DNA of 64,000 nucleotides from Chrysomallon squamiferum (Eukaryota > Mollusca > Gastropoda > Neomphalida > Peltospiridae): positions 4,924,277 to 4,988,276 of the forward strand of contig CM022669.1 in the NCBI GenBank assembly GCA_012295275.1. Direction: 5' to 3'. Of this stretch, positions 1-15,511 are shown one piece after another. Below the pieces are notes generated by a model. That model ran no database searches, was not told the origin of the DNA, and worked only from the letters and a program-made list of their open reading frames with translations. Numbering within the stretch: the stretch's first letter is position 1; each line of letters begins with the position of its first letter. Made by a program: the position numbers and the translations under genes.

Positions 1-1007
1 AGCTATAGGAATCAATCCTCAACAATAAACACATTGTGAACTTTTTTTTTTTTTTTTTTTTCCTTTTCTCTATTTTCCTGATATCACGTGTTTCACCGAG
101 TTAATACCAGAAAACTACCCAGTGATTTTTCTTTATTCAAAATGATATAATAACGTTTGACAATGACGTGCAGTTAATTGTCTCCATCTGAATGTGACCG
201 TTTATAATTAACGACATATTGTTTTTACTGTTAAATGGAAATAGCGTTTCCGAGGACCTATAATAGACTTCTGATTTGATTTGCAGTGTGAAAGACACGG
301 CGTTTGTTTAGCATCATAATCCTTTAGCTTCAGAATTAATACGAAAGTTGATGCTGGATAGAAAAACAAAATTGTGAGTATAGATTAATGATATAAAATA
401 TTAAGAGAATAACGGCTTAGATGGGTGAAAAAGACGATTGTGTAATTTTAACGACAAAAATAAAGATTAGAAGAAATGGAGAAAGAAAGAACACAAAACA
501 AAAGTCTTTAAAAAGTAAAACTGAATAAATAAAATGAAATAAAAGAAAATAATGAAAATAAAATAATAGAAATAATAATAAAGAAGAAAGAAAAAGAAGA
601 AGAAGAAGAAGAGAAAAACTGCTTAGAAGAATTCCATGATGTACTTATACCGAAATAATCACCGTTAATCGAGTTATACAAAAACTCTGCAGAACATCTT
701 TGTAGCAACAACCCAGTCAGTTGTAAAATACACTAATTAGGTCTCGAGCAGAAATAGCTTTTATTCCAGGAACCTTCACTCTTATCCCACAACTATTAAT
801 TATTCATACTGGCCGTAAAAACCTTACATTTCCAATTGTTGCTAAACTGTTTAGTTCACTGGCATATCGTAACTTTCAAACAACTCGGCTTCGGGTTATT
901 TTTGTTTTATTATAGTTAATTACGAATGTTTTCCAATGAAACATGCAACGACAGATCCTACAGCTAAATACCTTAGCTTATCTGGTTGTGCATCATTATT
1001 AACTTTA

Positions 1008-1042
<35 letters not shown>

Positions 1043-1790
1043 CTATTGACTTTCCGGTTGTTGTAGTTTTATGATTAAAGATGTGATTTTTATCGATTCA
1101 TTTTTCAGTTTTGATGAGTATTTTGCGTAATGTAATGGAAAATGAAGGGCAGTATGGATTAAGATGTTCTTCATTGCGTCAGTTAAGCAAGAAATAGAAT
1201 AATGATGAAAGTGGTAACGATGAGGAGAAATCAAAAGAGAAAGAGAGAAGAGGGAAAATGGACAGACAGATAGAGAGACAGAGAAACAAACAGGTATTTG
1301 GGAAGAGAAAAATTTCAGAGAATGGTATACACAGTTATTATATAAAATGGACGTCAAATGGAAAAATACAAAGTCCAGAAATGAAGATAGTTTCAGATAA
1401 GAGAACTACAGGTTCTATCCATACTTTACCGACAAAATGGAAACCACTTTAATTTACACACTTGTCAAATACAAGACGTCGCTAGGGGACATAACTCTCT
1501 AGGTATTTGTGACCTAATTGAACTGCCTTCGAAAATCACAAAAAGAAAAGAAAAACACCACCGTCGTTCAGCTACTTCGACCAGGCACAATGAACAAAAC
1601 AGATTACTTTATTCGCTGGAGAGCGGGTCAGTTCAGAAAAGAGTTTATTAATTCTGGTAACAACCATCCGTTGTAAAACATTAGCTCTTTCAGTTTTTGA
1701 AACTCAGTTAATAAAAAAGTAAAATTAAAACAGAACTGCAGGAAAATTCGGCAGCTTGAGAGCACATCTGTTTAGTATTACCAGTAGAGG

Positions 1791-1824
<34 letters not shown>

Positions 1825-3216
1825 ATACTTGACTTTAATAGCAATATTTTTAAAACAATTAACAAGTAGAACGACTTTTTTCAGATTATGATAATTATGA
1901 TATTGATGAGTATGATAATGACGATGATGACGATGATATTAATAATAACAGCAGCAACAGCAGCAGCATCAGTAGTAGTAGTAGTAGTAGTAGTTATAAA
2001 GCAAAAAGAAGCATTTCAATGCAAGTACAAACAAAACTGCAGTCATCGTTCCCCAGCCATTACAACAAATAAATTATCAAACGTTTTGCCTATTAAAATT
2101 GTAATTTGGTTCTCGTCTCGAGTTACATTAACGTGTACAGTATTGAAGAGGCATGGGAACGGAAGATAATTCTGATCATAGGCTGAGGTAATGCAAAATA
2201 CTATTATATGATTTGGTTTTAGGAGTAAAAAAAAATAAAAAGTAAAAAAGTAAAAAAGTAAATAAATAAATAAATAAAATAAAATAAATAAATAAAATAA
2301 TAACGGATCAGGCGGACAGATTTAGGAAGAAAAGAAGAAAAAAACCCAACAATCGTCCGCTCAAAATAACAACAAAAAATAAAAAACCAGACAAAATGAA
2401 AGGAAGAAAAAAGAAAAAAAGCAAGAAGAAGGAAAGAAAGAAGAAGATGAAGGAAAGAAAGAACAACCAGGAGAAAAAAAAAAAAAAAACTACCCCGCTA
2501 AGAAAAAAAAACATTACATGTAAAAATAAATGCAGTCCAGCAAGTAACCAGATATGTAATTAAAATCTGGTTGCAGTGGGCGTTCATCTGACGTCGTCGT
2601 GGGTGATGCACCACGGGGAGAATTTCTCGACATCACAAATAACTTTATCCTATAGAGGCGAAAATAAATGAAGACGTCGCTTGAAAAAGTAACGAATCCT
2701 ACCGCAACCCGATTAGCTTTCGTAACATCTGAATGTCGTACTTCCTGTAGAATAAATAGATCTGTACTCATGGAAACGTCTGTACTTTGAATTTGTCAAA
2801 CTGTTATTTGACCTGGCTTTGCTGTCGTAAATATATAGAATTTCTTTTTAAAAATAAACAAGAAAAAAAAAAAAACGAAAAAACACAAGGTTTTTTTTTT
2901 TTTTTTTTTTTGACTGGTACAAAACTGATATTTACTGGAAGGAATATCGATCGAAAGCGTAACAGTTGAAAGAACATGGTACGGATCTGCAGCGGAGACG
3001 CTAAAAGCAGGTACACTCTCGCCACGTGAGCAGAAAACACAATTTTCCGCTCCACTGAATTAAAATTTTCTTTTTCTGTCCGCGGTTTTGACACATCGGT
3101 TATAAGTTCGCAATCTGCAATTTTGACTAAACCTTCGTTCATAAAGAAAGTCTTTACGACCATCATTCTTTCTGTTCAATTTTCTTTTTGCTTCCGATGA
3201 TGCAAATAATAATAAC

Positions 3217-3260
<44 letters not shown>

Positions 3261-3348
3261 GAAGAAGAAGAAGAAACACATAAATCAGTTTATTTTTTAA
3301 AATTATTAATTAATTAATTGATTTATTATTTATTTATTCATGTATCTG

Positions 3349-3397
<49 letters not shown>

Positions 3398-4530
3398 TCC
3401 GTCATGTGGAGCGTAAAAGCGATATTTCTACGACTTTGACAAGTGACAAAATTAATCTGCAATCTTGGACGGGTTCAATTAGTAAGAGAAACAAGCGAAG
3501 GACAGTTCTGACGTGTAACAACAATTCTGCTGATTCCTTTCAAGATGAACTTGCAGAGCAGATGACACATCTCGAATTCTTCTTTTTCTTTGGGGAATGT
3601 AGCACAGAGATGAACCGATGTAACTCATCATTCATGTCACATACTTTGTTTCTCTCAGATTCAGTAAAAAAATATTATCCGGTCTGTGTGGCAGAAACGT
3701 AATAAAAATTCTCCTTCAGACAGATTGATGAACGAATGAGTACTGTGTTTAACAACGCTTCAATACGTTTCATATAAATCATACACACGTTTACATTTGC
3801 ATGTAATTTTTTAAATTCTATAGTCACGCCGTTAAAAAAAAAGTGGCCATTTCCATCACCAGCAAGGATAGTTCATAAATATATTTCGTCAAGTAGGAGA
3901 ATATATATCATAACCATTTGATAAATTGATGATGGATAATTGGTTGGATCGTGAATTAGATTAACACAGATTTATCCAAAAGGCACGTATACATACGTAC
4001 ACACATACATCGTACATACATACAGATTTACACATGCGTATTCACGAGAGAAAAGAAGAGAAAGAAAAAGAAAACTCTTGTGTTTGTAAGTCTGTATACC
4101 TCTAAATATACGTAGAAAGAAGATCTATAATCATATGTCCACTCCCTCAAAGCAATATTTATAATCGAATCATCTAAATTTGTCAAAGCTTTCTGTAACT
4201 GGTATCACATTATTCCTGGTTAACTACGCGTAGAATGCCATACAGAGAAGTATCATCCGTCAAAATATCAGTTATCTGTATCTACGTTCTAATTAAGAAA
4301 CATCTACATCATCTTTCTGTAGTCATACAGTACGTGATCAGTTGATATGCATATATTTCGTTTTCTCAGAGGAGTGGGAAACGGTTTCTGTTCATCAGAA
4401 ATACCAGTTCTGTTTGTGAAGAATCTCGCTGTGGGACATTTCTAATGTTCCTATTTAGACCTGGATGAATATATTTCTTCTTGAAAATTTATCTGCTTTA
4501 GTGATTTACTCTAATCTGAGTTATCCAATT

Positions 4531-4637
<107 letters not shown>

Positions 4638-4759
4638 TATTCCTACTTTAATCCTTCTTTGGACGTAAGTCATCAATCCTAAACCTTTTTTCCTCGTTCT
4701 TTCTTTCTCTCTTTTTTCATTCGCTCTTTCTCTCTTCCTATTTTGAACCTTTCTAAAAA

Positions 4760-4816
<57 letters not shown>

Positions 4817-5309
4817 TTCAAATTATTATTCCTTCTTTCATTATATTTCTAGCTTTCTTTCTACTCGTTTCTTTCTTTCTTTTCTTCTTAACGGTTTTTA
4901 AAATTCTGAGGGCGGTTTAAGGAGGAGCTGCTTTCTCTGATGACACCTCGTTGATCACACAGCAAAAACGTCACATCCGCCCAATTTGAACTTCTTTGTT
5001 TTGGAAAGAGGCTGCAGAAAGACGAACGAGCTATCACAAGTGAGAAACCTGAAGGAAATATCATCTATCACTTCTACAAAAAAACAAGAATTTACTCCTT
5101 CTTTCTTTGTTTTTTCTTCTTCATTCTTTTTTTAAAACAGTTTTTTTCTTGTTTTCTTTTCCTTTTTTTGAAAAAAAAAGTTTTTAGTCTGAGAATCTAT
5201 TATATTTTTTTTTATGTGTTTCCAGGAACAAAAGGTAAAAGAAGACAGGACTCAAATAATATTATTTATTATTTTCAAGATGATTAGATACCTACCTACC
5301 TACCTACAC

Positions 5310-5510
5310 ACTCATATACACATATGTACATACATACGTACACACATACAAGATACATATACATACATACATATACATACATATATAGATACATACATAC
5401 ATATACATAAATACACACATACACGCATACAATCATACACACATACATATATACATACAATCATACATACATAAACACACACATACACATACATATACAC
5501 ATAGACATAC
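5310..5510. repeat. TACA/CATA tetranucleotide tract
   Basis: Imperfect CATACATA units with ATATAC and ACACAC interruptions. Confidence 0.92.
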
Positions 5511-5784
5511 ATCTTTTTCTAACTGGTTCCCTCGTCTTCCCTATGGGCCTAAAATAAAATTACTGCGTCCAAAAGTTTATAATAGCAGTTCATTATTTGT
5601 AGACAGCCCCGAAAACTAGCCCCGTGGAATGGTTCCGTGCTAGTGTGCCCGTACATGCAGAAATAATGATTTTTAAAAAGACTTTATGAATATTCGCTTT
5701 ACACACATACAAACTCGACTAACAACGTCTGGGTCAGGGTGACCTACCAGTTTTATCAAGTCAATATCAGCATTCGTTCAGACA

Positions 5785-5872
5785 TACATAGATAGATAGG
5801 TAGATAGGTAGGTAGGTAGGTAGATAGGTAGATAGATAGATAGGTAGGTAGATAGATAGATAGGTAGGTAGG

Positions 5873-5903
<31 letters not shown>

Positions 5904-5951
5904 GTAGGTAGATAGATAGATAGATAGATAGATAGGTAGTAGGTAGATAGG

Positions 5952-5991
<40 letters not shown>

Positions 5992-5992
5992 G
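5785..5992. repeat. TAGA/TAGG/CAGA tetranucleotide tract
   Basis: Alternating blocks of GATA, GGTA and GACA units about 20-40 bp long, so the units were converted in patches. Confidence 0.93.
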
Positions 5993-6245
5993 AGGCAAAC
6001 ACACGTACAGACAAAGATATTTAAAAGATGAATGAAAAACTGATGTCTGCTACTATTGCTACTACAACAACGAATACTGCTGATGCTGCTACTACTATTA
6101 CATCTGCCATTACCACTACTACTACTCTCACTACTGCGACTAATATTATTACTACTGTTACTGCTCCAACTACAGCTAACAGTTGCTGCTATGGTTGCCT
6201 TACAAAAATGCAATATCACATATCGCATAAAATAATAAGAAGAAT

Positions 6246-6364
<119 letters not shown>

Positions 6365-6424
6365 AAAAGTCTTACACTTCACCTAATTCTTTAGGTTAGA
6401 AGCTGGGATCAAGAGGCGATCCCT

Positions 6425-7075
6425 GCACCACAAAGTCATCAGAAGTGAGTTACGTTATCTTTACGTTATCTGAACTAACTTTCACCAAGCCTTATCTGAA
6501 TCTGACGTTATTTGCGATTTAAGAAATTTCACCCAAGTCGCCCCTGAATCTCACGTTACTTGTAATCTAACATATTCACCAGTCACCCCTGAATCTCACG
6601 TTACTTGTAATCTAGCATTTTCACCAGTCACCCCTGAATCTCACGTTACTTGTAATCTAGCATTTTCACCAGTCACCCCTGAATCTCACGTTACTTGTAA
6701 TCTAACATTTTCACCAGTCACCCCTGAATCTCACGTTACTTGTAATCTAACATATTCACCAGTCACCCCTGAATCTCACGTTACTTGTAATCTAACATTT
6801 TCACCAGTCACCCCTTGAATCTCACGTTACTGGCGATCTGAGAAAGTTCACCCAACACAGCCCCAAATCTGACGTTACTGGTGATTTAACATGTTCTCCA
6901 TCTCACGTTGCGTGTAATCTAAAAAGAAATTTTCACCCAAGTCACAGCTAAACCTGACGTTACTTGTAATCTAGCATTTTCAACGGTTTTCCCTGAATCT
7001 GACGCATAAAACTGGTGATTTAAGAAACTTTCACCACGTCACCTCTGACTCTGACGTTTTTGGGGGTGATTTAAG
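6425..7075. repeat. 45-bp minisatellite, homogeneous core with decayed edges
   Basis: Copies of TCACGTTACTTGTAATCTA start at 6551, 6596, 6641, 6686, 6731 and 6776 with exact 45-bp spacing, then 6822. They are separated by CACCAGTCACCCCTGAATC. Further copies on both sides are spaced 33-52 bp and carry TGACG instead of TCACG (6503, 6870, 6955, 7000, 7052). In all there are about 13 units. Confidence 0.92.
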
Positions 7076-7655
7076 GAACAACGTAATGTTATAACAAATT
7101 GCACAATCTTCCAAGAAAGCCAGCTGATTTGCCGTTTTGTTACGTCGAATCATTCTCAATTCACGACTAACGTCAGATGGAGGGTAACTTTACTCGTGAT
7201 TTTAGAACTGTTCCATACCATAAAGAGGCTAATAAGCCGTTATTTTTAGGACATTGTGCAATCCGTTATCACGTTACATTTTTCTAGGTTACTCAAAATT
7301 CAAATCACGTATCTGATTTTTTTTTTTTTTCTTTCTTTGTATTGCTCAAGACTTCTTGACTTTTCTGGCGCGAATGTGGATATTTTATTTAGCCTTTGGG
7401 AAAGGAAAAAAAATGAAGAATAATTGTCTGGCGTGGATTTTTTTATTTTCTGTTGTTCGGAGATTTCTGTAACATTTATTGATGAGGCCAGAGAAATATT
7501 AAATGAAGCATAATTATATCTGTTCTCGTTCAAACAGATTAGAAAATATAATTTCCGTAGATGGAAATGGATTGAACTTTTTTTTTTTTTATCTTGTTCT
7601 CTATCTTCATCATCATCACCATTAGCGAAATCTAATTATTAGTCTTCAGAATCGT

Positions 7656-7660
<5 letters not shown>

Positions 7661-7741
<81 letters not shown>
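7661..7741. repeat. (GA)n microsatellite
   Basis: Uninterrupted run of about 40 units. Confidence 0.97.
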
Positions 7742-7745
<4 letters not shown>

Positions 7746-8056
7746 AGAAGGGTAAGAAGAGGACAGAAACAGTCAAAAGGAAATAGTCTGAGGGAGAAAA
7801 AGAACAAAAATTGTGTAGGAAATAATAGACTGGCGGAGTTCTAATTAAAAATATAAAAACTTTTCAGTAAATGCTGAAGTTACATAAAGAAAAAAAGAGA
7901 GAGATCAGTCAAATCTTCTGGGAACGCTCTAATATGGAACAATTAGACTGACAAAATGAAAAAACAAAAACCTGAAAAACGGATTCACGTGTGAATTAGT
8001 GGATCTGTGTTAATAAGTCAGGCTAAAAAATAACTTGAAGAGCAGTAAAAAAAAAA

Positions 8057-8089
<33 letters not shown>

Positions 8090-11000
8090 GAGAGGACTTT
8101 AAACATTTTAATATTATTACAAAAATGTGACAGACTTTAATATCCAGCTCTTAGCTAGCAGACAGCATTGTCCTGTCTGGATCCAAAGTCTGTATATTCA
8201 GGTCTGTGTGACCCGAAGTAAAAACGACTAGGAATTATGACGCACCTAGAAACAAACAATCAATCGTTTATCAAAAAAGCATTATAAAATATTTTTTATT
8301 ATTATTATTATTATCATTATTTCTGCACTGAAAAAATAAATGAAAAACGTAGCACATAGATCTTAATACGTCTTCATCGAACCATTACCAACGAAATAAG
8401 ATAGTTTTTAAAAAAGACCCAGACAGCAAATGTATCGCATTATTAAACATGGAAGCAACATTATCACGTAACAATAATAAAAATATTGATAATCTGAAAA
8501 TGTGAGTAGCTAAATCGATAATTACTGATTATAATTGCCGAATATGGATCTGCGACTAAGATTAACTGTAGCGTTCGTTATTCTTTCAAAATCGCTTTAA
8601 GCTGGAACAGGGTAGAACGGTAAGTAAATATATTTTCTGACATATTTTTCAAACGGGTAAATGGATATACGGAAACTTGGAAGAAAGAATAAAAGGAAGG
8701 AAGGAAGACTGGAATGTTTAATGACAACTGGATAAATAAAAAATGTACTGATGATACGCCTATGAGTCACAAAAAATATATATATATAACCTACGCGTCA
8801 AAAATATTATTTTTTAAAAAGTGTCTCAAAAACAATTCCCCAAACAAAATAGAGAAAACAAGGACAACAATCATTTAAAAATAATAATAATAACAAAATA
8901 ACATATCTCTCTATCTCTATGTCTGTTATGTATCATTCTATCTATATGTCTGTCTGTCTGTCAGTCTATCTCTTTATTTATTTACATGTATTAATTAACA
9001 ACAAATTCTTAATCAAAGTAAAAATAAATTCATATTATTTCAAGGAAAGACAGACATATAAATTATACACTTTTATCTAATAAAATATTCATTAACCAAT
9101 TTTCTAATAAGATTTACCCCCAATATGTTTTGGGTCTGTGATCCATTCTGTCTGAAAAATTATCTGCTTTAGTATTTTAATTAATAACAGAGACAGTAAC
9201 ATACTTAATATAATGTTGCGATTCCAGTATATATACCAGGTCTCTCGTTTTATGATCAAAACTGTAAAATAAAGAAAAGAGTGAAAAAGATGGGTAAATT
9301 TTCACATTCTAGACGGTGCTCGCTGTTACGAGAGGTGAGACGTCATGTTTGGAACAGATAAATCATGGAAGCTGAGTTTTTGCTAAGACGATTTTAGTGT
9401 CTGTTTTACTGTTAGAAAGAAGAAAAGAAGCTGCTGTGGACATTTACCTAAACAATCAGCTGTTGTGGACGCTGATGTTGCTAGATTTGATCTCTCTAAC
9501 TACCACCTTTAAGACTGGCTGCTTAACCACTACGTTACCTAGTTATTTCTTTTCAAACTATTGCAGCGTCACTGACGCAGTCGTTCGTTATCACAAAGAT
9601 TTTTTTTTTAATATGTCTGATATTTTCTTCCCCAGATAATTTCATTCACTGCTGGGTGAACAGATCACTAATTTAACAAACAACATGGTAAAATCGACTA
9701 ACAGGTTGACGACAACAGCTCAGCTGTCCTCGACGTCACAGAGATCGTAACTACGTGTTTTGTGTCCGTACGTATCGGCTCGATTGTTGACGCAGGAGAA
9801 ATAATTACTTTCAGTACAAAGAGGTTCGATTAATCAATCGGAGGTAAAGATTTTTATAATGAACACATTTCTTTAATGTACAAAATGTCATTTTTGTCGT
9901 CGTTTCCTTCATGCGTCAGCTCTGATGACATCGGTTTTTGCGCTCAGAAGCTTGGTAACGTTAAAATGGAATAGCGCTAATAACACACTTCTTAAAGAAG
10001 ACAGCATAAAAATGTTATCGACGAGTTTTAATTTTTGTTAGCTGTATTACGTGAGTACTTCAGCTCACTAACAGAAGTGTGTCTTGAGAGTACTTTTATT
10101 AATGTGTATAAAATACTTTCACTAATAATTATATAAATAAGGTATATATAAATTTGATAATTTGATTCAGCTAATTAAGATTAGTTTCGGTTTGAAAGTA
10201 GAGAATGACAGATGGTGAGAGTGAGAGAGAGATACAGAGAGAGAGAGAGAAATAATGCAGACAGAAAGATAAAAAAATTAAACAGATGTGTAAGTTAACT
10301 TCTTATATAAACATTAACAAAATAGTAGTAATAATGTAAGGGAAACAACTCTATTTTCTTTCATTTTCTTTTAACGAACCATACCAAAAACATTAAAGCA
10401 GCATTATTTCAAACCTTTATGAAAACTAAACAAAGGGATAACATTTTAAGAAATAAAATAAACACTTGAAAAAATTCTTCAGCAATAATTCAAAATCAAA
10501 TCAAATCAAGTTAAATAAATTATAATCCAAATTATAGAAGAAAAAAAGAAGCAGAGATCGGGAATAGGAAAAGGGAGACAACTCTAGTTACATAAAAAAT
10601 CGTGTGATAGAGTTTCTTTTGATCGATCCGAGCTTGAACTGAAGTTGACAAAAGGTATTCATCATACCTACAGAAAGCAAACAAATATGTAATGATGTCA
10701 GGATTATTAACATGACTTGTTTGCCGAGTACACAAATAATTTTGTGGATCTAAAGACGGTTTAACAATTCCACTGATGGTTAAAAGTCTGATTACAGGAC
10801 ATACGTTTAGATGAAAGCAATGAAAAAAAATAAAAATAAAATAATAATAATAATAATAAAGGAAAATAAAACATAGGCGTGTATCAAAACGTGTATTATA
10901 GATTTTTAGATTTTTGTTTTTTCCTCTCTGGGTTATAGATTTCGGAGAGAAAAACAGAATTATAAAAAGTAAAATAATGAATGAATAAATAAATAAACAA

Positions 11001-12347
11001 GCAAACAACAAATAATTAAGCAACAAACAAACAAACAAACAAATAGACCAATCCAAACCTCCTACAGAAAAAACAGAAAGGAAAATGTGATTAAAATAAT
11101 GATGATAATAACAATAATAACAATAATAACAATAATAATAATAATAATAATAAATAATTTTCTATGTATATCTTTGTTTATATAATGTTTTTATTTAAAA
11201 AAAAAATTGTGCATTATATATACACTAATTTCAATATCTGTCATTATCTCTGTGATTTTTTATTTTATTAATCTTTTTTTCTTTTTTTTTTTTTTTTTTT
11301 TTGTTTTTTTTTTTTTTTTCTGCTATTTCTTCCTTTCTTTCTTTTTTTTTTTTTTTTCTTTTCCTGTATCTAAATGAATATCTGATGCTAGCTAGGTAGG
11401 CTTGTGATTTATTTTGTTGTCGGTTTTTAATGTGTGTGAATTTCTCATTCTCTTTTTATATATACAATAACGAATGTTTTTGTGTTTGCTTTGTTTGATC
11501 CCTGTATACTTTTATTTACATAACCAGGCTTCATAATACTAATTAAAGAAAAAACAACGTACGTGGTGTGTATTTTGGTTCATCAGAAACCATACTGAAA
11601 CTGACAATCCAATTTTTCATGTTCTTGAAATACCTATTAAGCAGAAAAACGCCAACCTACTGATAGTCACGTAATTACGTCTACTAACGTAATAACGTTC
11701 GTAAATTTCTTGTTTCAGCGCCCAAGTCTACGTAATATATACAAGTATTTGGCGTAGATCGTCAGCAAGGGATTCGACATGACCTTCAAATCCAGGCTCG
11801 TTCCTGGGGGTGGGGAGGAGCTCAGTCAGCAGATTTGTAAAAACATACTGCACTGGAATCATTTATATTTCAATATCTATGAATAATTCCTTAATATTAA
11901 ATTACATAAAACAATAGGCCACTGAATGTCATATTCCACCCGACACCGTGTCATTTTATTAAAACAAAATTAGAAACTTGGCGTTGGCGAAGGGGTGACT
12001 TGAGAGTCGTATTAACAAAATCATAGAACCGCTCCCGGTAATATTCATATGTGGACAACACTGTTACTTACGACAATGAATAAACCATGATGAACTGTGA
12101 TCTGCACGCAAATGTTACGCCTAACTAATTAGGAGAGCGACGAAATGCTTTGATTGTAAGATGGGAGAGTTTTAAACGTCGTAATCGAAATGAAGAGTCT
12201 GGGAGAAAACCCTGCGTGTTTGCGTACAGGCTCACAGACATTGACGTACTAAATGCGTAGCAGAAGTTTTCTCTTGTTCAATAAATAAATATTCTTGTCT
12301 TATATCTCTATGTTATTTTAAGGGTATTCATTTAGAATGATGTATAG

Positions 12348-12481
<134 letters not shown>

Positions 12482-13014
12482 CACTGGTCTTTTTTCTTCG
12501 TGTTTGTATCTATATACTTTTATGTGTATTACCAATTCTGTAATTATGATTCAACATCAACAAAAAGATTAATAATAATAATGATGATTAAAATATTCTA
12601 TATTTCTCAGAAGATTCAGATCTTATATTTACCCTGCAAACCACAGAAACAGAGAGAGAGGAAAAAAAAAAAATTATAAAAATAACCAAGTATTCTTTAA
12701 TCATCATAGCAACAATATTTTGTTACATTCTCTCTGCCAGCGATCGCATATTCATTGCGATGTTTACGTAACGACATATGCATACTAATAATAAAAAAAA
12801 AATACATCCAGAAACGTCGACATGTACTTGAATCACGACGTCTGTAAGACTGGGGATAATAAAGTCATCAACAACAGCTTTGCCCAGTCCTGTATTCGTC
12901 AAGAAACAATGAATTCATTTTCTCAGCGGCATCCAGCGTTTTGTTGCCATAGCTCTGAGACCGTTCATTACAGAGCAGACGTCTGTGCTGTAATTAGTGG
13001 CCAAGGTAAAAGTG

Positions 13015-13085
13015 GTGCTGGATAAAAGGCTGGCTGATTTCTCAAAGAGCCACGTGTGTGTACAGTCAGCAATCAGTAGCTAATT
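13015..13085 (+). promoter_or_regulatory. Weak candidate core promoter
   Basis: GATAAAAGGC (13022-13031) resembles a TATA box; about 30 bp on, ACAGTCAGC could act as an initiator. An E-box (CACGTG) lies between. No exon was recognised downstream, so this is only a motif coincidence worth noting. Confidence 0.15.
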
Positions 13086-13303
13086 ATTGTTTGTTAGTCA
13101 GCTAACTTAACGCAAACAGACAGAGAGACAATACGAGTAAATTGCCAGCACAACAGAGGAATAGATAAAACACACAGACGTGAGCTGCATTGAGAAATCG
13201 CAACTTAAAAGTGTTCGGTCTATATATGTTCCTTTGTATGTTCACTGTCTCGCTCTTTCATTATCTTTTAATCTATTACTCTATATTTATCTGTTGGCGT
13301 TTT

Positions 13304-13425
<122 letters not shown>

Positions 13426-14019
13426 TATATGCATCCATTCATCCATTTATTCATCTAATGTATGTATATATTTGTATGTGTATCGGCCTATCTATACCTC
13501 TATCAGTGCATAACACAGACGAATAGAGATAATGACACATTTTTAAATAAGTTATATAAGGAAGACAGTTATTAATTGATCTTATTTTTTTATTTTTTTT
13601 TTTGTCATAAATTTATATAGCTGTCTATTCTCTACTCAAGAAAACACTTATGATATTAAAATGATAACTGTAGATGTCTGACGTAACACTGGGTTAATTC
13701 AGTTTGACTGCTGGGATGGTCTGTCAGTTGTTAATGTATGTACATGAGTGTCTAAGTGCGGTATGTTCTAATCTAATATTTAACTCGTAATCGATTAGAC
13801 TCCAAGAGAAACTTAGCTAATATAACTACACTGTAACATCCTCTGTAATGTCACTCGAAGGACACTTCACTCTCCGTGGAACAATTTTGTCATCACGTGT
13901 TACAGTTAGTTCTGATGTAACTGGGAACATGATGCTCTCTTTGTGATTGTGTAATAGCGATAAATTACTATGATGACACTGACGATTTCTATACCTACGT
14001 ATATTCGCATATGCATATA

Positions 14020-14093
14020 TATATACAAATATACATACATATACACCCATATATACATAGATACATACATACGTACGTACATACATACATACA

Positions 14094-14126
<33 letters not shown>

Positions 14127-14200
14127 GCACAGACACACACACACACACACACATACATACATACATTCATACATATATGCATACGCACGTACGTACATGT
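14020..14200. repeat. (ACAT)n tract with (AC)n core
   Basis: Long CATACATA blocks, AC units at about 14133-14153, then more ACAT. Confidence 0.93.
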
Positions 14201-14970
14201 ATACAGAGAGAGGGATAGACAGAGAAACGGTTGGAGAGACAGAAAGAAATTACATATTAATAATAATGATGTGGAAAAAGTGAGATATGTACACACACAC
14301 ACACACATCTCACACACACACATACACATACATAAATGCACACGACAGTTTAATTTGAATAATTAATTCAGTTTCTCAGAAAAACAAGATATTTGGTTCA
14401 ACTCTTCACAGTTATTGCTTTTCACTAACCATCTCCCACGAACGGGTCACGGAAGCAAAATATAAAATAATTTGCATTCACAAATGTATTATCAGACAAA
14501 AATTCCATCACGGGTAGTAAAAGTTGATGTAACACCGCCAGACGTAACTGGCAGCTGAACACGCCTTTTCGTTGGTCTCTCAAACAAACACGCCACCACA
14601 TGGTCAGCCGGTGCTAGGCTCCTCTGATCCATTAACCAAATTATCCCTCTTATGTCGAGACAAAAATTCAGCGGACGGTTAAGTGGTGTTTCACGAGCAA
14701 GCAAACGGAGCGGCCTATCAGTAATCTGGACACTGTCATTCTTTAACGAAACCGATACTTAAATACACCAGTCATCCGTATGCGAAACTAAACTGTATTT
14801 AGAAAGTTTGTTGGAAAAACTACGGGAAAGTAGTCTGCGCATGCTCATAATGGTTTGAATAAACTATTTTTAGAAGTGTCTAGATACGGAAGGTTTCCTA
14901 ATTTTTAAATCTAATCTGGTAGGTTTTAGTAAAAAAAATATTTCAAATAAATTTAAATACCAAAGCGTAG

Positions 14971-15033
14971 AGCGATCAAACTTTACTAACAATAAAATGC
15001 ATAGCGATCAAACTTTACTAACAATAAAATGCA
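14971..15033. repeat. Perfect 31-bp tandem duplication
   Basis: The 31 bases beginning AGCGATCAAACTTTACTAAC at 14971 recur unchanged at 15003, a period of 32. Lack of divergence suggests a recent event. Confidence 0.92.
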
Positions 15034-15511
15034 GCAGTAAGATAATAATCTTGAACAATGGCATACAGTATGATATTTTCCGTTTATCGTGAAGTCATTT
15101 TGTATCTCATTATAAGCATCATATAACAACAGACTTTGGCAAAAAAAAAAAAAAAAAAATTCGATTAAATCTTTATTGACAGAAATACAAAACAAGCCAA
15201 CGACAACAACCACATCAACAAAACATATTTTATACTACTGAAAATGAAACGAATGATTCTTGCTTTCCTCGTGCCGATTTATTCAAGTCGTATATCTCGA
15301 AGAACAACGCGAGAAAAGCGTTCGCTTGCATTTGCCCCGTTATTACTGTGTACACGTAAGAAATGCGCCGTTATTCACTTAAACCATCGTTTATTAGATC
15401 CAGTTAACGTACAACAGAGCCGCTGAAATATGCTGAACGATATCAAGTGTGTTTCCCAACATTTTCATTGTTCTGTATTGATCTATGAATATTGCTTTTT
15501 TTTTTTTCTTA

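Noticed and set aside
6425-7075. CRISPR-like array
   Set aside because: Both the repeat and the intervening part are conserved from unit to unit, so it is a simple tandem minisatellite in a eukaryotic genome.
12822-13025. A 67-codon open frame near a TATA-like word
   Set aside because: It ends at the TATA-like word rather than following it, has no family resemblance and no splice context.
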